Shown here: positions 34,809 through 43,395 of the stretch, piece after piece
Layout: every line of letters begins with the position of its first letter
How positions within the stretch are numbered: position 1 is the first letter of the stretch
NCBI GenBank assembly: GCA_963707125.1
Contig: CAVPOU010000004.1
Location: forward strand, 558,001-622,000
DNA length: 64,000 nt
DNA from: CAVPDE01 sp963707125
Lineage (GTDB): Bacteria > Desulfobacterota > DSM-4660 > Desulfatiglandales > HGW-15
Reading direction: 5' to 3'
Notes under the pieces: model-generated
Databases searched by the model: none
Told to the model about the DNA's origin: nothing
Seen by the model: the letters and a program-made list of their open reading frames with translations, nothing else
Position numbers and translations under genes: made by a program

Positions 34809-36392
34809 CTAATCCAGCTTCTTAAAAGCTTCTTTGCGGCCCGTGAACTTTTCCCGCATCTGAGGCTTCATCAGTTTGCCCGTTGGGTTCCGCATCACCT
34901 TGTCGAAAACGATCTTGCGGGGCCACTTGTACTTGGCCAGATTGATCTTTTTGCAGAAATCGAGGACCTCCTCCTCGGTCATGATCTGGCCCTGTTTGAC
35001 CTGGATGATCGCCATGACCACTTCCACCAGTCGGTCGTCGGGCGCCCCAATGCAAGCCACGTCATCGATCTTCGGGCTCTGCATGAGGGCTGCCTCGATC
35101 TCCACCGGGAAGATGTTCTCCCCGCCGCTCGTGATCATGTCCTTTTTGCGGTCCACAATGTAGAAAAACCCTTCATCGTCGGTCTGCAACAGGTCCCCTG
35201 TGTAGAGCCAGCCCTTCTTGAGCGTGTCCGCCGTCATCTCGGGATTCTTGTAGTATTCCTTCATCATCCGCCTGGTGGTGAAAACCAACTCTCCCACCTG
35301 GCCTGGGGGCACGTCCTTCCCGTCGAAATCAACAATCCTGCCTTCCACTCCGAACGTGGGTTTGCCGATCGAACCCGGTTTCCTGAGCACGTCTTCGGGA
35401 TAGAGGTTAAAAGTCCCGCCTCCTCCCCCTTCCGTGATGCCGTAAATATTGGAAACTGCGGCCGGGATATTGTCCACAAGCCCTTTCATGACCTCGAAGG
35501 GAACAGGCTGGGCGCCGATCTCCAGATACTTCCAGGAGGAGAGGTCATAGTCGGAAAGCTTGAGCTGGCCGCTCTTGATGGCATTGAGGATCATCACGGC
35601 AATGGGCACGACAAAGAGGATGTCCGTCCCCTTTTCCTGCGCAATCGCTTCCATGATCCACTTGGGTTCCGTGAACTCCCTGAGAATCGTCCCTGTGGCT
35701 CCTGTGGCGTAGAAAGGGGCCCAGAGAAATAGGGTGCCGCTGTGATACAGGGGGAGGAAGAAGACATAGTTGTCGTTCTTCTCCACAAAGTAGCTCATGC
35801 CGTTGCCGATGGCCGTGTTATTGAGGGAGTAGTGCGTGTGCATCACGGCCTTGGGCTTGCCCGTTGTGCCCGAGGTGAACATCATGGCCAGATCATGCTG
35901 ATCCTCTACGTCCACAATGGCCTCTTGGGTGTCCTTGTAGGCGGCTATAGTCTTGTAGTCGGTCATGTCCTTGGGGACACTATCGCCCACGCAGATGTAC
36001 TTCTTCACCGTCTTCAGGTCCTTCTGGACCGGTTGAACCACAGGCACAAACTCCGACCCCAGGATGAACACCTTGGGATTGCACACGTCCGCAGCATAAA
36101 GGATATCCGGCCCCACAAACCTGAAGTTAAGAGGCACAATCACCGCTCCGGTCTTGATGATCCCGTAATAGGTGATGAGCCACTCCAGGCTGTTGTTCTG
36201 GAGATGCATCACGAAGTCGCCGTCCTTCACCCCCAGTTCCTTGGTGAGGTAGTTGGCCACCCTGTTGATCTCGTCGTTGAACTGTTTCCAGGTGAGCGTC
36301 CGCCTCTGGTTCTTGGAGGGTGTCCTCTCAATCAGGCAGACCTTGTTCGGCAGGTGCCGGGCATTGATCACGGCATATCTTGCGTAGTTCAT
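34809..36392 (-). CDS. Acyl-CoA synthetase (AMP-forming, long/medium-chain type)
   Basis: Activates a carboxylic acid to its CoA ester through an acyl-adenylate. 527 residues with all core motifs: MFTSGTTGKPKAV phosphate loop, IYGITEGG, YTGDLLQTDDEGFFYIVDRKKDMI, SGGENIFPVEIE and the catalytic Lys in NPTGKLMKP. AAGGAGG lies ahead of the ATG. Substrate cannot be read from sequence; the neighbouring TRAP transporter and ETF genes suggest an imported organic or fatty acid. It is flanked by two MITE-like elements (34415-34629 and 36458-36668) and closed by its own terminator. Confidence 0.93.
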   Translation of the reverse strand: MNYARYAVINARHLPNKVCLIERTPSKNQRRTLTWKQFNDEINRVANYLTKELGVKDGDFVMHLQNNSLEWLITYYGIIKTGAVIVPLNFRFVGPDILYAADVCNPKVFILGSEFVPVVQPVQKDLKTVKKYICVGDSVPKDMTDYKTIAAYKDTQEAIVDVEDQHDLAMMFTSGTTGKPKAVMHTHYSLNNTAIGNGMSYFVEKNDNYVFFLPLYHSGTLFLWAPFYATGATGTILREFTEPKWIMEAIAQEKGTDILFVVPIAVMILNAIKSGQLKLSDYDLSSWKYLEIGAQPVPFEVMKGLVDNIPAAVSNIYGITEGGGGGTFNLYPEDVLRKPGSIGKPTFGVEGRIVDFDGKDVPPGQVGELVFTTRRMMKEYYKNPEMTADTLKKGWLYTGDLLQTDDEGFFYIVDRKKDMITSGGENIFPVEIEAALMQSPKIDDVACIGAPDDRLVEVVMAIIQVKQGQIMTEEEVLDFCKKINLAKYKWPRKIVFDKVMRNPTGKLMKPQMREKFTGRKEAFKKLD

Positions 36393-36457
36393 CGATCACA
36401 ACCTCCTTGTACGTAATCAGCACTTCCACTCCGGCGCGTTGAAACGGAGTTACGGGC

Positions 36458-36668
36458 GAAGGAAACTTCTTTTGACTTCCGGCTCTCTAAATCCCCCTCG
36501 TTCCCCTTTCCAATAACGCCCCATCTCCCTCCCCCTCGATGGGGGAGGGCAAGGGTGGGGGTGGAAGATCAGTCAAACTTTCTCGGTTCCCCTGTTTCCC
36601 CCTCCCCTTCATCCCCTCCCGCCAGGGGAGGGGTGACCGGTTATCGGTGGGCCTCATAGAAGGGATTT
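36458..36668. mobile_element. MITE-like family G element (copy 2, inverted core)
   Basis: Bounded by AAATCCCCCTCG at 36489 and GCCTCATAGAAGGGATTT ending at 36668. The inner palindromic blocks match those of the element at 34415-34629 but in reverse order and orientation. About 25 bases outside the left boundary (GAAACTTCT...TCCGGCT) are also shared. The rest of the gap 36393-36777 shows no gene. Confidence 0.6.
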
Positions 36669-36777
36669 TGCGTGGTTACGGATTGGTCACGTAACCGAAA
36701 AGCGATGTTCTTTCTCCCGACAAAATCTGGTAAATGGGAGATCTCCATTCTCCAAGAACAGGTTCCGACGCCAGGCC

Positions 36778-37494
36778 CTATTTAATAAAACTGGGCAGCC
36801 AAGTGGCAATCGAGGGAAAAGCCAGCAGGACGAAACAGCAAATCCACAGGGCGATCAGGTAAGGCACTGTGCCCTTGAAAATCTCCATGACCGGTGTCTC
36901 CTTGTCCACGGCGTACACGACGTACACATTGGCGCCCACAGGGGGTGTCAGCACGCCCATCCCCAGGGCCAGCGTCATGATCACCCCGAACCATGTCCCG
37001 TCAAAGCCCAGCTTCATTGCCGCCGGGTAAAAAATGGGAATGGTCAGCAAAATCATGGCCAGGGCGTCGACAAAGCAACCCATGATCATGAGGATGACAA
37101 GAATGGCAATTATGATAACCCAGGGCGGCAGAGGAAGCACCACCACCCAGTCTGCCACGAGCATGGGAAGGCGTGTCAGACCAAGAAACTCCCCATAGAC
37201 GGCTGCCGCACCCACCAGGAACATGACCATGGTCGATGTGCGGACCGTGTCTTTCAGCGAGGCCACAAAGCCCTTCCAGGTGAGCGCACGCCTGACCAGC
37301 ACCACCACCAGCGTGGCAAAACAGCCCACCGACCCGGCCTCTGTGCCCGTGAAAAACCCGGCCAGCAGCCCCCCGATCACAGCCACAAAGATGATGATGA
37401 CCTCTATCCCCCCTTTAGCCAGCGCTATCAGCCTTTCTTTCCAGGTAAAAGACGGACCGTGCGGCGCCTTTTTCGGGTCCAAGGCTACCACCAC
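36778..37494 (-). pseudogene. dctM: TRAP transporter large permease DctM, C-terminal part (out of frame)
   Basis: The C-terminal half of the 12-helix DctM subunit: GFFTGTEAGSVGCFATLVV, then VDALAMILLTIPIFYPAAM and the LTPPVGANVYVVYAV element that marks the family. This frame overlaps the N-terminal half (37415-38083) and is shifted by one base, with the join near 37494-37505 in a GGTGGTGG stretch. The only start here is a GTG without a ribosome binding site, so it is unlikely to be an independent gene. It could be a recent frameshift, an assembly error, or less likely a recoding site. Confidence 0.8.
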
Positions 37495-38083
37495 CCAGGT
37501 GCCAAGCCATGAAAAGCACCATCAGAAGCAGGCCGGGAAAGATGCCGGCAATGAAAAGCTTGGCCACGCTCTCTGCCGTGATACTGGCATAGACGATGAA
37601 GATGACGCTGGGCGGAATCAGCACCCCCAGGATACCCGAGGCCGCGATACAGGCTGTGGCCATAGAGCGATCGTAACCCCGTTTCTTCATCTCGGGCAAT
37701 GCCAGGGTCGCGAAGGTCGCCGCAGTAGCCGTCGTGGAACCGCAGATGGCGCCGAAAGCGGCGCAGGCCATGGTGGTAGCCATGGCCAGGCCACCCTTCA
37801 GCCTGCCCACCATTTTGTATGCGGCTTCGTACAGATGCGCGCCGATGCCGGAGTGGTAGCCGAGGTAGCCCATCCAGGTGAACAGGGGAACAACCACCAG
37901 GGCGTAGTTGGCAAATGTAGCGTACATGATCGAGGACGCAGCACTCAACGCGGCATCCGCACCCTTGATCCAGCCAATCCCGCCCATGCCCAGCACCAGC
38001 ATCACGAAAGCCACAGGCATGCGGGCAGCAAGCAGCACAATAAGGGCAATAAAGGATATGATACCTATCAGCTCACGCTCCAT
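37415..38083 (-). pseudogene. dctM: TRAP transporter large permease DctM, N-terminal part (frameshifted)
   Basis: The ATG at 38083 has AAAGGAGG upstream. It opens with the DctM first helix and reads through AAFGAICGSTTATAATFATLALPEM and GILGVLIPPSVIFIVYAS, all typical. At about residue 195 (FMAWHL) the frame departs from homology and ends 24 residues later in unrelated sequence. The expected subunit has about 425-430 residues; both halves together reach that. dctQ is upstream and its stop codon lies in the ribosome binding site of this gene, so the operon is otherwise intact. Confidence 0.85.
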
Positions 38084-38084
38084 C

Positions 38085-38576
38085 TCAACCTCCTTTTCGA
38101 ATCGCCATCACAGCCCGGATCAAGTCCCTGAAAAGGACCATGCATGTTAGTGCCAGCGACACGGCAATCAAGAACATAAAAGGAGCCCTGGGAATTTCCA
38201 AAACTCCCGTCACCCACCCGTAATTGTAATTCCGAAGGGCCATTTCGAACACTCCCTCGGTGAGCCAGAGAGTAAAGGCAAGGGAAACAACACTGTTGAA
38301 AAGGTCAAAGACAGCCTGCACCCGGGGCCGAAAGAGGTCCACCAGGAGACCCACCGAGACATGCCCTCTCACAAAGGTAAGGTAACCGATTCCCATGCTC
38401 AGGATCACAGCCGCTATCAGCTCCACAACCTCGTGAGCGCCGGGAACCGGCTTGTTGACCGCTTGATACCTGATCACATCGGTTACCACAAGGGCCGTAC
38501 ACCCCAGGATGGCGGCTATGGCAACCCAAGCCATCTTCTCCGTGACAAACTGCAGCATTTTTTCGAAAGCCTTCAT
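38085..38576 (-). CDS. dctQ: TRAP transporter small permease DctQ
   Basis: The ATG at 38576 is chosen for its GGAGGAG ribosome binding site; the frame runs 31 codons further up without one. The product has 163 residues with four hydrophobic helices, a conserved first helix region and RGHVSVGLLVDLF after helix 2, the usual DctQ element. It couples to DctM to form the membrane part of a sodium- or proton-driven importer fed by a periplasmic binding protein. Confidence 0.9.
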   Translation of the reverse strand: MKAFEKMLQFVTEKMAWVAIAAILGCTALVVTDVIRYQAVNKPVPGAHEVVELIAAVILSMGIGYLTFVRGHVSVGLLVDLFRPRVQAVFDLFNSVVSLAFTLWLTEGVFEMALRNYNYGWVTGVLEIPRAPFMFLIAVSLALTCMVLFRDLIRAVMAIRKGG

Positions 38577-38719
38577 CCGCTCCTCCGGTGTCTTTTGTTG
38601 TAAACAACCAATCCGGTTTTCCCGCAAAACAGCTGGGGTACCCCGGGGAGAAACCCCGTGGTACCCCAACTTCCTTACCGTCCTTTGACCGACCTCACGC
38701 CAAATCCACCTTGATCATC

Positions 38720-39847
38720 CTACTTTTGAAAAGTGGGTACCACCGGCTGAGTCGGCCAGCTGTGTGTCCAGGTGGAATACGGGGGGGTCGTGCTAAAGTA
38801 CTTATCCAGTTCAAGGTACTTGTCCCACACGGCCTTCTTCGTGGCGTCACCGCCAATCCATTTGTCGACGAGACCGGCTGTTGCGGCAACCCATTTGGCA
38901 TATTCCGCCGGATTCTCCGCACGCGGGTCGTAGAAGGTGTAGCCCTCAAGTTTTTTCATGTACTCCAACCCATCCGCCTCACCCCAGGTTCTCAACGCGC
39001 CGTAATAGGCAGGATAGGCGGCATTGACCTCATCAAAGATCTTCTTCACGCTTGGCGGCAGGCCATCATAGACAGCCTTGTTCATTACCTTGAAGAACAC
39101 GAAGTGGTAGCTGAATGGAGCGGAGACAACATGCCGCACATAATTACCCAGACCGAAGCCCTTGGGCGTGTCCGTGGGGCAGAGGATGCCGTCGATCAGT
39201 TTGGCCTCAAACCTCTCGAGGGCCACACTCATGGGGGCGAACAGAGGTTTTGCTCCCAGAGTCTCAATACCCGCCACGGATGCGGGGTTGGCCGCTCTCA
39301 TGGTCTTGCCTGGGAAGTCAGCCTGCGTTCGAATGTTTTTCCCTGGCACCATAAGGAAGTAGCCCGGTCCGGTGGACCAGAAATGCATCAGCTTCATTTT
39401 TGTGCGGTCGAATTGTGCCTGCAGCACGGGCATCTGTTCATGAAGGGCCTGTATGGTCAGTGACATCGTGTAAGCGTTCCTTCTGTAGGCTTCGCCCGGG
39501 TACTCGGGACCAGCCCACAAGGGAAATACGCCCGGACTATAGCCCGGCCCGCTTGTCCCAACACTGTACGTTCCGCCCTCAACGCCGTCCAATAGCTTCG
39601 CCGGATGCACGCCATAGAACTCAGTCCATTTGATCTCATAGTCGGTGGTCTCGGCCATTACACGGTCCGATAGGGTCTTCATCCAGGTCTTGTGCCCGAT
39701 TGCGGCCTGGAAGTCCACAGCCGGCCAGAAAGTGGCGAAATCGAGGTTAATCGTCTTGCGGGCAGCGCCAGCGGGCGCAGCCCCGGCGAGAACAACCATG
39801 CTCACAGCCAGCACTACTGCTACCACGATTAGGGATAGTTTCTTCAC
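38720..39847 (-). CDS. dctP: TRAP transporter solute-binding protein DctP
   Basis: The start is the GTG at 39847 with GGAGGAG about 6 bases upstream; the longer frame to 39949 lacks a signal peptide at its start. Residues 1-28 are a Sec signal peptide (cut after PAGA or GAA), and the mature part is a DctP-fold periplasmic binding protein of about 345 residues. Family traits include GETRMLDGV-like AKLLDGVEGG and GMKMRAANPASV-like KTMRAANPASV with the Arg that binds the carboxylate of the ligand. It delivers an organic acid to DctQM. Confidence 0.9.
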   Translation of the reverse strand: MKKLSLIVVAVVLAVSMVVLAGAAPAGAARKTINLDFATFWPAVDFQAAIGHKTWMKTLSDRVMAETTDYEIKWTEFYGVHPAKLLDGVEGGTYSVGTSGPGYSPGVFPLWAGPEYPGEAYRRNAYTMSLTIQALHEQMPVLQAQFDRTKMKLMHFWSTGPGYFLMVPGKNIRTQADFPGKTMRAANPASVAGIETLGAKPLFAPMSVALERFEAKLIDGILCPTDTPKGFGLGNYVRHVVSAPFSYHFVFFKVMNKAVYDGLPPSVKKIFDEVNAAYPAYYGALRTWGEADGLEYMKKLEGYTFYDPRAENPAEYAKWVAATAGLVDKWIGGDATKKAVWDKYLELDKYFSTTPPYSTWTHSWPTQPVVPTFQK

Positions 39848-40071
39848 TTTTCTCCTCCTTTTTTGTGTTTTGGAGCTGTCTGAAATCGCCTCAGCATGAG
39901 GCCGCAAACCGATTCTGCGCGTCTGCTGTTCCTGATTCTTGAAGCTCACCCCCTTTCAGCCAACAGGCGTTTTATATACTTGAGAGGTTATCGACAAAAC
40001 CCCTTGCCCCTGGCAGACGCTATCAAAACCCAAATGGCTTGTCCAGCCCTTTTTTGCGAAAAAATGCGGTA

Positions 40072-40581
40072 TCAATAGCTTGTCAATTGCTTGAGTTTCT
40101 CATCCCAGAATTTCTTATGATCTTCTCTCCAATTCGGACCTCTAAAATTTATCCTTTCGTAAAAATAAGGGCCGAGTCTCTCGAACCACTTGACCCACGG
40201 GTTCCTCTTTTTCTCTCTGGCCTCAATAACATCTGCGACAAACACATCAATGTTTCCTATTTCGTCCTTGGGAACATAGTAGGAAGCTCCCTCTTCTGCG
40301 GATTTCTTCAAAGTGTCTTCGTTCAAGGCATGGGCGGTGAGCATTAGAGTAGGGAGGTCTTTTTCTTTCGCAATCTGGAGAAGTTCGAATCCCCTAACGC
40401 CCATAATGTCAAGAACCACAACGTCGTAGCTAGATGTTTCAAGAAGCCCTTTTGCTTCCTCGAATGTAGATGCGCGATCAATCATACAGGTGCTCAGAAG
40501 CTCAGTCAAAGAATCAAGAACGTCGGGTTCATCATCAACGATCAACACCCTTTTCCCTTGAAGAAGTTTTTTTGTTTCCAT
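40072..40581 (-). CDS. Orphan response regulator with aromatic-rich C-terminal extension
   Basis: 169 residues with AAGGAGGG ahead of the ATG. A receiver domain spans residues 10-120: acidic pair in IVDDEPD, phospho-acceptor Asp58 in VVVLDIMG, LTAHA, and Lys105 in YVPKDE. Residues 125-169 are unusually rich in Trp, Tyr, Phe and charged residues (WVKWFERLGPYFYE, then NWREDHKKFWDEKL) and match no output domain I know. No histidine kinase is nearby. It may work by protein contact rather than by binding DNA. Confidence 0.85.
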   Translation of the reverse strand: METKKLLQGKRVLIVDDEPDVLDSLTELLSTCMIDRASTFEEAKGLLETSSYDVVVLDIMGVRGFELLQIAKEKDLPTLMLTAHALNEDTLKKSAEEGASYYVPKDEIGNIDVFVADVIEAREKKRNPWVKWFERLGPYFYERINFRGPNWREDHKKFWDEKLKQLTSY

Positions 40582-40777
40582 TTCCCAGCCCTCCTTTGAA
40601 AAGCATTCAATGCTCTATCCAGTTGTATTGACTTCCAAAAGCTTCGTATTCCGAGGAAAGTGTCCACTTGTTCCGGGGGAAACCGTCCGGTTTTATTGGA
40701 GCGTAGCAACATCTGGAGTTTCCTATTTTTCAGAGTTCCTGTTCTTTGTCAAGCTTGAACGCAGAATTCGAAAAACC

Positions 40778-40822
40778 TTGACACCCTGAAGTCCCCGATG
40801 CTAATGAATGAATAATCATTCA
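40778..40822 (+). promoter_or_regulatory. Promoter with FadR-type operator upstream of the TetR-etfBA operon
   Basis: TTGACA at 40778-40783 is followed after 17-18 bases by TAATGA/CTAATG, a plausible -10. Overlapping it is an 18-base perfect inverted repeat at 40805-40822: TGAATGA-ATAA-TCATTCA. As I remember it, the operator of the Bacillus acyl-CoA-responsive regulator FadR has the same half sites and spacing. Binding here would block the promoter, giving autoregulation of the TetR gene and control of etfBA. Confidence 0.75.
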
Positions 40823-40826
40823 CTTC

Positions 40827-40852
40827 ATGAAATCCGTTAAAGCGGATTTCAT
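40827..40852 (+). promoter_or_regulatory. Second inverted repeat in the leader of the TetR gene
   Basis: ATGAAATCCG and CGGATTTCAT form perfect 10-base arms around a six-base centre, starting 4 bases after the operator and ending 15 bases before the TetR ATG. It may be a second protein-binding site or a hairpin in the mRNA close to the ribosome binding site. Confidence 0.5.
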
Positions 40853-40867
40853 ATATCGGGTAAATCC

Positions 40868-41494
40868 ATGCCGACGAAAAACAGGAACGGCGAAAAATAT
40901 TTCAGGATCATCAACGCGGCCACCAAGATCTTTGCCAGAAAAGGGTTCTTCCAGGCAAAGGTGTCGGACATCGCGCGGGAGGCCCATATCGCAGACGGGA
41001 CGATTTATCTCTACTTCGACAACAAGGATGACATTCTGATCTCTCTCTTCGAAGAACAGATGACGGCCGTCCTGGAAAACATGATCGAGAAGATTTCCCT
41101 GGAAAAAGATGCGGTGAAGAAGATAGAGAAGTTCGCTCTGACCCACCTGAAGCTGATCGAGCTCAACAAGAACATGGCTGAAATCATCCAGGTCGAGCTC
41201 CGCCAGAGCGGAAAATTCATGAAGGAATACAAGAACGAGAAGTTCCTTCAGTATCTCAATCTGATTTCGGAAATCATCAAGGATGGACAGGACCAGGGGG
41301 TTTTCAGGAAAGAGGTGATCCCGGATATCGCCAAGAGAGCGTTTTTCGGCGCCCTTGATGAGATGTCGAGATTCTGGGTATTGTCAAGCCACAAAAAGTA
41401 TGATATCGAGACCGCTGCAAAACAGATCAGCGAGTATTTTTTGCACGGATTGATCGCGAACCCGGACGGACCGCTTAAAAAACCGGGACTCTAA
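40868..41494 (+). CDS. TetR-family regulator (FadR/acyl-CoA-type) of the etf operon
   Basis: 208 residues. The N-terminal helix-turn-helix (residues about 12-58: VSDIAREAHIADGTIYLYFDNKDDI) is typical TetR, and the C-terminal ligand domain (QVELRQSGKFMKEYKNEKFLQYL, then GALDEMSRFWVLSS) is of the kind seen in FadR-type repressors of fatty acid degradation. It is the first gene of an operon with etfB and etfA, behind a palindrome identical in form to FadR operators. Likely ligand: a long- or medium-chain acyl-CoA, by inference. Confidence 0.9.
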   Translation: MPTKNRNGEKYFRIINAATKIFARKGFFQAKVSDIAREAHIADGTIYLYFDNKDDILISLFEEQMTAVLENMIEKISLEKDAVKKIEKFALTHLKLIELNKNMAEIIQVELRQSGKFMKEYKNEKFLQYLNLISEIIKDGQDQGVFRKEVIPDIAKRAFFGALDEMSRFWVLSSHKKYDIETAAKQISEYFLHGLIANPDGPLKKPGL

Positions 41495-41517
41495 AGGATA
41501 GAAGAAAGGAGGCAACA

Positions 41518-42312
41518 GTGAAGATTATCGTTTGCATCAAACAGGTTCCTGACACAGAAACCCAGATCAAGATTGCTCCGGGTGGGAAATCGATCGTCAA
41601 GGACGACATCAAGTGGGTGATGAACCCTTACGATGAATACGGGGTCGAAGAAGCTCTGCGCATCAAAGAGAAGTTGGGCGGAGAGGTGATTGTCGTCGGG
41701 CTCGGCCCGAAGAGGGTCACCGAGTCCCTCCGTACCGCTTTGGCCATGGGCGCCGATAAAGGAATCCTTATTAGTGACCCTGCAGCCGAGGGAAGCGACG
41801 CGCTCGCGACCGCAAAGGCACTGGCTGCAGCCCTTAAAGGGCTCCAGGCCGACCTGATCTTTACCGGCCAGCGAGGGGTGGACGACGACATGGGCATCGT
41901 GGGGGCCGCGCTTGCCGAGTACCTGGGGATTCCTCATTTCTCGGTGATTACGAAGGTGGAGATGGCTCCGGACGGCAAATCCGTCAAGTGCCACAAACCG
42001 GTGGAGGGACAGACCCTCGTCTTCGAGTCCCCTCTTCCTGCCGTCATTACCACACAGAAAGGACTGAACGAGCCTCGCTATGCCTCTCTTCCAGGCATCA
42101 TGAAGGCCAAGAAGAAACCTCTTGAAGAGAAAACCCTGGCCGCTCTCGGTCTCAATCCTTCTGAATTCGGCGAAGGAGCCAGGAAACTCAAGATCGTCGA
42201 GATCACCCCGCCCCCTGCCAGGAAAGCGGGCAAGATCGTCCAGGGAGATTCCCCTGAGTCGAAGGCCAAGGAACTCGTCAAGCTGCTTCACGAAGAAGCC
42301 AAGGCGATCTAA
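41518..42312 (+). CDS. etfB: Electron transfer flavoprotein beta subunit
   Basis: Takes electrons from acyl-CoA dehydrogenases and passes them to the membrane quinone pool or other carriers. 264 residues, GTG start with AAAGGAGG upstream. The N-terminus IVCIKQVPDTETQIKI and the nucleotide-binding TGQRGVDDDMGIVGAALAEYLGIP region are standard. It is in one operon with a TetR regulator and etfA. The usual EtfB/EtfA pair here lacks any fused ferredoxin or extra flavin domain, so a bifurcating type cannot be argued from sequence. Confidence 0.96.
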   Translation: MKIIVCIKQVPDTETQIKIAPGGKSIVKDDIKWVMNPYDEYGVEEALRIKEKLGGEVIVVGLGPKRVTESLRTALAMGADKGILISDPAAEGSDALATAKALAAALKGLQADLIFTGQRGVDDDMGIVGAALAEYLGIPHFSVITKVEMAPDGKSVKCHKPVEGQTLVFESPLPAVITTQKGLNEPRYASLPGIMKAKKKPLEEKTLAALGLNPSEFGEGARKLKIVEITPPPARKAGKIVQGDSPESKAKELVKLLHEEAKAI

Positions 42313-42352
42313 ACCAAAATTCGAATCAGGAAAAGAATAAAGGAGATACAAG

Positions 42353-43336
42353 ATGCCACAAGGAGTCATGGTTATAGCTGAACAAAGGGACGGAGAAATC
42401 CGAAAGGTCTCTTATGAAGTCGTGAGTGAGGGAAAGCGTCTGGCCGGCAAGCTCGGACAGAAAGTCATCGCCGTGCTGCTGGGCCAGAACATCAAAGCCA
42501 AGGCTGCGAGTCTTGGGCATTACGGGGCCGACAAAATCATTGTGGCTGACGATGCGAGGCTGGCGAGCTACACTCCCGATGCATACGCCGCTGCGATTGC
42601 TCAGGTGGTGAAGGCAAATGATCCGGCGATCTTGCTTCTGGGCGCATCTGTCCAGGGGAAAGACCTGGCAGCCCGCCTCTCTGCACGGCTGGGGGTAGGC
42701 ATGGCGCAGGATTGCACGGCCTTTTCTATTGACAACGGCCGCCTGAACGCTGTCCGGCCCATTTATGCAGGCAAGGCATACGCCAAGGTCACTTTCAGCG
42801 ACAATTATCCCCACATCGCCACGGCCAGGCCGAACGTCATGCCCATGAACCCGCCGGATGCCTCTAAAGCCGCGGAGACGGCTGACGCAGGGGTCTCGTT
42901 TGATGACAGCACACTCAAAACCAAGGTGGCGGAGGTGATCAGGGACGTTGCGGGGAAACTGGATCTCACGGAAGCGGATAAGATCGTCTCAGGTGGAAGA
43001 GGCATGAAAGGTCCTGAAGGCTTCAAGGTCCTTGAAGACCTTGCCGCCGCCATGGGCGCCTCTGTGGGGGCTTCCCGCTCAGCCGTGGACGCGGGCTGGA
43101 GAACCCACACGGATCAGGTGGGCCAGACAGGGAAAGTGGTTTCCCCCAACCTTTACATCGCGTGCGGGATCTCGGGCGCCATCCAGCACCTTGCCGGCAT
43201 GAGCACCTCGAAGCTCGTTGTGGCCATCAACAAAGATGCCGATGCCCCCATCTTCCAGAAAGCGGACTACGGGGTCGTCGATGACCTTTTCAAGGTTGTG
43301 CCCGCCCTGACCGAGGAAGTCAAAAAGCTGGCTTAG
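42353..43336 (+). CDS. etfA: Electron transfer flavoprotein alpha subunit
   Basis: 327 residues. The C-terminal FAD-binding half contains SGGRGMKGPEGF, SRSAVDAGW, QVGQTGKVVSPNLYIACGISGAIQHLAGM and NKDADAPIFQKADYGVVDD, all conserved in EtfA. AAAGGAG precedes the ATG. It partners with EtfB 40 bases upstream and is followed by a terminator, so the operon is TetR-etfB-etfA. Confidence 0.97.
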   Translation: MPQGVMVIAEQRDGEIRKVSYEVVSEGKRLAGKLGQKVIAVLLGQNIKAKAASLGHYGADKIIVADDARLASYTPDAYAAAIAQVVKANDPAILLLGASVQGKDLAARLSARLGVGMAQDCTAFSIDNGRLNAVRPIYAGKAYAKVTFSDNYPHIATARPNVMPMNPPDASKAAETADAGVSFDDSTLKTKVAEVIRDVAGKLDLTEADKIVSGGRGMKGPEGFKVLEDLAAAMGASVGASRSAVDAGWRTHTDQVGQTGKVVSPNLYIACGISGAIQHLAGMSTSKLVVAINKDADAPIFQKADYGVVDDLFKVVPALTEEVKKLA

Positions 43337-43352
43337 ACCCGAATCGATCGCC

Positions 43353-43393
43353 AAAGGCCAGAGGAGCTTGAAATCGCGCCTCTGGCCTTTTCA
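43353..43393 (+). terminator. Rho-independent terminator after etfA
   Basis: Arms AAAGGCCAGAGG (43353-43364) and CCTCTGGCCTTT (43379-43390) form a 12-base perfect stem with a 14-base loop followed by TTTTC (the last T bases overlapping the arm). It also lies 3 bases from the stop of the convergent minus-strand gene and may act on both. Confidence 0.85.
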
Positions 43394-43395
43394 GT

